This document shows, piece by piece, positions 4,431-5,819 of a stretch of 5,819 nucleotides of DNA. The stretch lies in assembly GCA_031275535.1 (NCBI GenBank), contig JAISOR010000080.1:1-5819 (forward strand), read 5' to 3'. The translations under genes were made by a program, and so were the position numbers. The stretch's first letter is position 1, and every line of letters starts with the position of its first letter. This DNA comes from Treponema sp. (GTDB taxonomy: Bacteria; Spirochaetota; Spirochaetia; Treponematales; Breznakiellaceae). Below the pieces are notes generated by a model. It was not told where the DNA came from. It worked only from the letters and a program-made list of their open reading frames with translations, and ran no database searches.

Positions 4431-5564
4431 TTAGGCCAATGCCTGGTCAAAATCCGCGATAAGATCCTCCGCATCCTCAAGCCCCACGGCGATGCGGATC
4501 AGGGTATCGGTTATGCCCAGCCGTTCCCGCTCGTGCGCGGGCATATTGATGTGGCTCATTTTTACCGGATAGGAGGCGATGGTCTCCACCCCGCCCAGGC
4601 TCGGCGCGGTCGCCGCCAGCTTGACCCTGGCAAAGAAGCCGAGGGCCTGCCCGGTGGTTTTGGTCTTAAAGGAAAGCATCGCCCCGGCCCCGGACGCCTG
4701 GGACTCGTGGATCTTCCGGCCTGGATGCCCTTCCAGGGCAGGATAAAAGACCCCGGCCACATTTTTGTGGGTTAAAAGCCACTCCCCCAAACACCGGGCG
4801 GTTTCCTGGGCGGTATCCATCCGTACCTTGAGGGTCTTGGTCCCCCGGATCACCAGCCAGCTGTCCCAGGGCCCGGGCACGGCGCCGAAACTGTTCTGGA
4901 TTTGATACAGCCGCTGGCCCAGCTCCTCGGTCCGGGTTACCGCCAGCCCGGAGATCACGTCGCTGTGGCCCCCCAAAAATTTGGTCGCCGAATGGACTAC
5001 GATATCCGCCCCCAGCTCTATGGGCCGCTGCAGGTAGGGAGTCATAAAGGTATTGTCCACGATGGAGGTGAGATTCGCCTTCCGGGCTATGTCCAGGCAC
5101 GCCGCCAGATCCGTGATCTTCAGCAGCGGGTTGGAAGGGGTTTCCAGGTAGAGGGCCTTGGTATCGGGCCTGATCCCCCGCCGCACCGCATCGGGGTCCG
5201 AGGCGTCCACCGCGGTGGAGCTGAGGCCCCAGCGCCGGTAGAAGGTCTCCATGATGTAGCGGCTCCCGCCGTAGATATCCTCGGCGGCCAAGATATGATC
5301 CCCCGTTGCGAAAAGCCCAATCACCGAGGAAATCGCCGCCATTCCGCTGCCGAAGGCGTACCCCTTGGCCCCCCCCTCCAGGGCGGCGATGGTCTCCTCC
5401 AGGACCTTCCGGGTGGGATTCGCCCCCCGGGAATAATCAAATTCCGGTATTTCAGTTATTTTTTTCCGGTAGAAGGTGGAAGTTTGATAGACGGCCGTCC
5501 CCAGGGCCCCGGTGGCCGGGTCCGTGTCGTGGCCGTTATGGATAAGTAAGGTTCCTCGGTTCAT
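4431..5564 (-). CDS. cystathionine beta-lyase / gamma-synthase family PLP enzyme
   Basis: The 377-residue product is a complete Cys/Met-metabolism PLP enzyme (fold type I), a cytosolic homotetramer-type family working in transsulfuration. PLP-binding Lys is K195 in SATKFLGGHSDVISG. D170 in VDNTF holds the pyridine ring. Y44/R46 in YSRGANPTR reach the neighbour's phosphate, Y98 in EDIYGGS stacks on the cofactor, and R357 in IRIAVGLED binds the substrate carboxylate. ETPSNPLL (141-148) and the GPWDSWLVIRGTKTL stretch are family hallmarks. The N-terminus IHNGHDTDPATGAL with YQTSTF favours the Bacillus MetC-like (beta-lyase) group. MetB (gamma-synthase) or a cystathionine gamma-lyase/MccB role cannot be separated by eye, so I give no symbol. 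The ATG at 5562-5564 has AAGGAAG at 5569-5575 about four bases upstream. A strong promoter lies about 75 bases upstream. Confidence 0.92.
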   Translation of the reverse strand: MNRGTLLIHNGHDTDPATGALGTAVYQTSTFYRKKITEIPEFDYSRGANPTRKVLEETIAALEGGAKGYAFGSGMAAISSVIGLFATGDHILAAEDIYGGSRYIMETFYRRWGLSSTAVDASDPDAVRRGIRPDTKALYLETPSNPLLKITDLAACLDIARKANLTSIVDNTFMTPYLQRPIELGADIVVHSATKFLGGHSDVISGLAVTRTEELGQRLYQIQNSFGAVPGPWDSWLVIRGTKTLKVRMDTAQETARCLGEWLLTHKNVAGVFYPALEGHPGRKIHESQASGAGAMLSFKTKTTGQALGFFARVKLAATAPSLGGVETIASYPVKMSHINMPAHERERLGITDTLIRIAVGLEDAEDLIADFDQALA

Positions 5565-5568
5565 AGCG

Positions 5569-5575
5569 CTTCCTT
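5569..5575 (-). promoter_or_regulatory. ribosome-binding site of the Cys/Met enzyme
   Basis: AAGGAAG on the minus strand, ending four bases before the ATG at 5564, fixes the start. It also contrasts with the lack of such a site before the HAD and parA genes. Confidence 0.7.
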
Positions 5576-5639
5576 GTGGATGGTTTTGAGCGGAATCTGT
5601 CCGGACCGTGAGGTTTCAGGACAAGTCTAACCCATCGGT

Positions 5640-5668
5640 ATTATAGGCCGGGAAGCGGTTCCCGGCAA
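5640..5668 (-). promoter_or_regulatory. sigma-70-type promoter of the Cys/Met enzyme
   Basis: On the minus strand TTGCCG (5668-5663) is followed by exactly 17 bases and a perfect TATAAT (5645-5640). Transcription would begin near 5633 and leave a leader of about 70 bases before the ATG. A 20-base palindrome fills nearly the whole spacer. The leader shows no SAM-riboswitch layout that I recognise; it holds only a weak pairing, TGTCC (5598-5602) with GGACA (5619-5623). Confidence 0.7.
5647..5666. promoter_or_regulatory. palindromic operator candidate in the promoter spacer
   Basis: GCCGGGAA (5647-5654) and TTCCCGGC (5659-5666) are exact inverted copies around GCGG. The palindrome starts one base from the -10 box and overlaps the inner part of the -35 box. 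A dimeric repressor bound there would block RNA polymerase. The sequence does not match the MetJ box (AGACGTCT), and I cannot name a regulator. As RNA it would not be transcribed from this promoter, which argues for a DNA-level role. Confidence 0.55.
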
Positions 5669-5674
5669 TAAGGG

Positions 5675-5714
5675 CCCGCGTTTGCTTTTTGCCTTACTCG
5701 ACAAAGTCCGCGGG
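5675..5714. repeat. bulged stem-loop upstream of the promoter
   Basis: CCCGCG (5675-5680) pairs with CGCGGG (5709-5714), and the adjoining TTTG (5681-5684) pairs with CAAA (5702-5705), leaving a three-base GTC bulge. The loop contains CTTTTTGCC. It may be the transcript end of something further right, or structure of no function. No gene is visible around it. Confidence 0.35.
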
Positions 5715-5728
5715 GGGCGGGGCGGGAA

Positions 5729-5819
5729 TTCCCCCCGTTCGCTAGCCTGTAGAATTCGCCTGCGGAGCCCGGGAACCGGTCTCCGCAGGCGAGGAATTCC
5801 AGAACCGCTCAGGGGGGAA
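5729..5819. repeat. nested palindromes at the right window edge
   Basis: GCCTGCGGAG (5758-5767) pairs perfectly with CTCCGCAGGC (5781-5790). The inner bases 5769-5772 and 5776-5779 add four pairs after one mismatch. Outside, GAATTC (5752-5757) pairs with GAATTC (5794-5799) beyond a three-base bulge. TTCCCCCC (5729-5736) matches GGGGGGAA (5812-5819) as a further outer arm that reaches the window edge and may continue. A third GAATTC lies at 5726-5731. The run 5565-5819 otherwise holds only the promoter and leader described above, and no gene. Confidence 0.5.

Noticed and set aside
5565..5640. SAM or other methionine riboswitch in the Cys/Met enzyme leader
   Set aside because: The leader is only about 70 bases, shows just a weak 5-bp pairing and has no terminator, so it does not fit known SAM riboswitch layouts.
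1..5819. CRISPR array, tRNA or rRNA
   Set aside because: No regularly spaced repeats and no recognisable cloverleaf or rRNA segments were seen on either strand.

Overview
The window reads as chromosomal DNA of a GC-rich bacterium. It holds four intact housekeeping-type genes: a parA/parB pair, a Cof-type HAD phosphatase and a PLP-dependent Cys/Met-metabolism enzyme. Two stretches carry decayed mobile or toxin-antitoxin genes. My best guess at origin is a spirochaete of the termite-gut Treponema type. That rests on the overall look of the IS200 remnant, the RAYT-like protein and the antitoxin-like remnant, and it is an impression only, since no taxon-specific marker such as rRNA is present.

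Layout. Bases 1-660 are a gene-poor junction. It holds a possible C-terminal tail of an upstream gene, an 11-bp inverted repeat, a minus-strand IS200-type transposase remnant that has lost its HUH motif, two terminator-like hairpins and a further perfect stem-loop. Bases 659-1227 hold a RAYT/Y1-transposase-like gene whose HUH motif is also gone (H-x-H reads W-L-R) and whose C-terminal catalytic-Tyr region is absent. A GGGGTCAGACC repeat lies upstream of it, and a second copy lies inside its 3' end. Bases 1228-1567 are non-coding, with small hairpins and imperfect repeats.

Bases 1568-3200 encode, on the minus strand, parA followed by parB. The two overlap by 11 bases and look translationally coupled; this is the chromosome-segregation module. 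A 65-bp divergent promoter region separates parA from the HAD phosphatase (3266-4087, plus). Neither divergent gene has a Shine-Dalgarno, and promoter-like boxes sit where transcripts could be leaderless. Bases 4136-4354 (minus) hold an antitoxin-like gene with a good ribosome-binding site but an internal TAA, and no toxin partner beside it. After a perfect 15-bp stem-loop comes the cystathionine beta-lyase/gamma-synthase-family gene (4431-5564, minus). Its promoter has a perfect TATAAT, and a 20-bp palindrome fills the space between the -10 and -35 boxes. The last 255 bases are non-coding and rich in stem-loops.

No convincing new multi-gene system is visible. The points most worth a second look are the two independent HUH-transposase relatives that both lack the HUH motif, the repeat pair around the RAYT-like gene, the operator-like palindrome in the Cys/Met gene promoter, the nonsense-interrupted antitoxin, and the possible leaderless divergent promoters.
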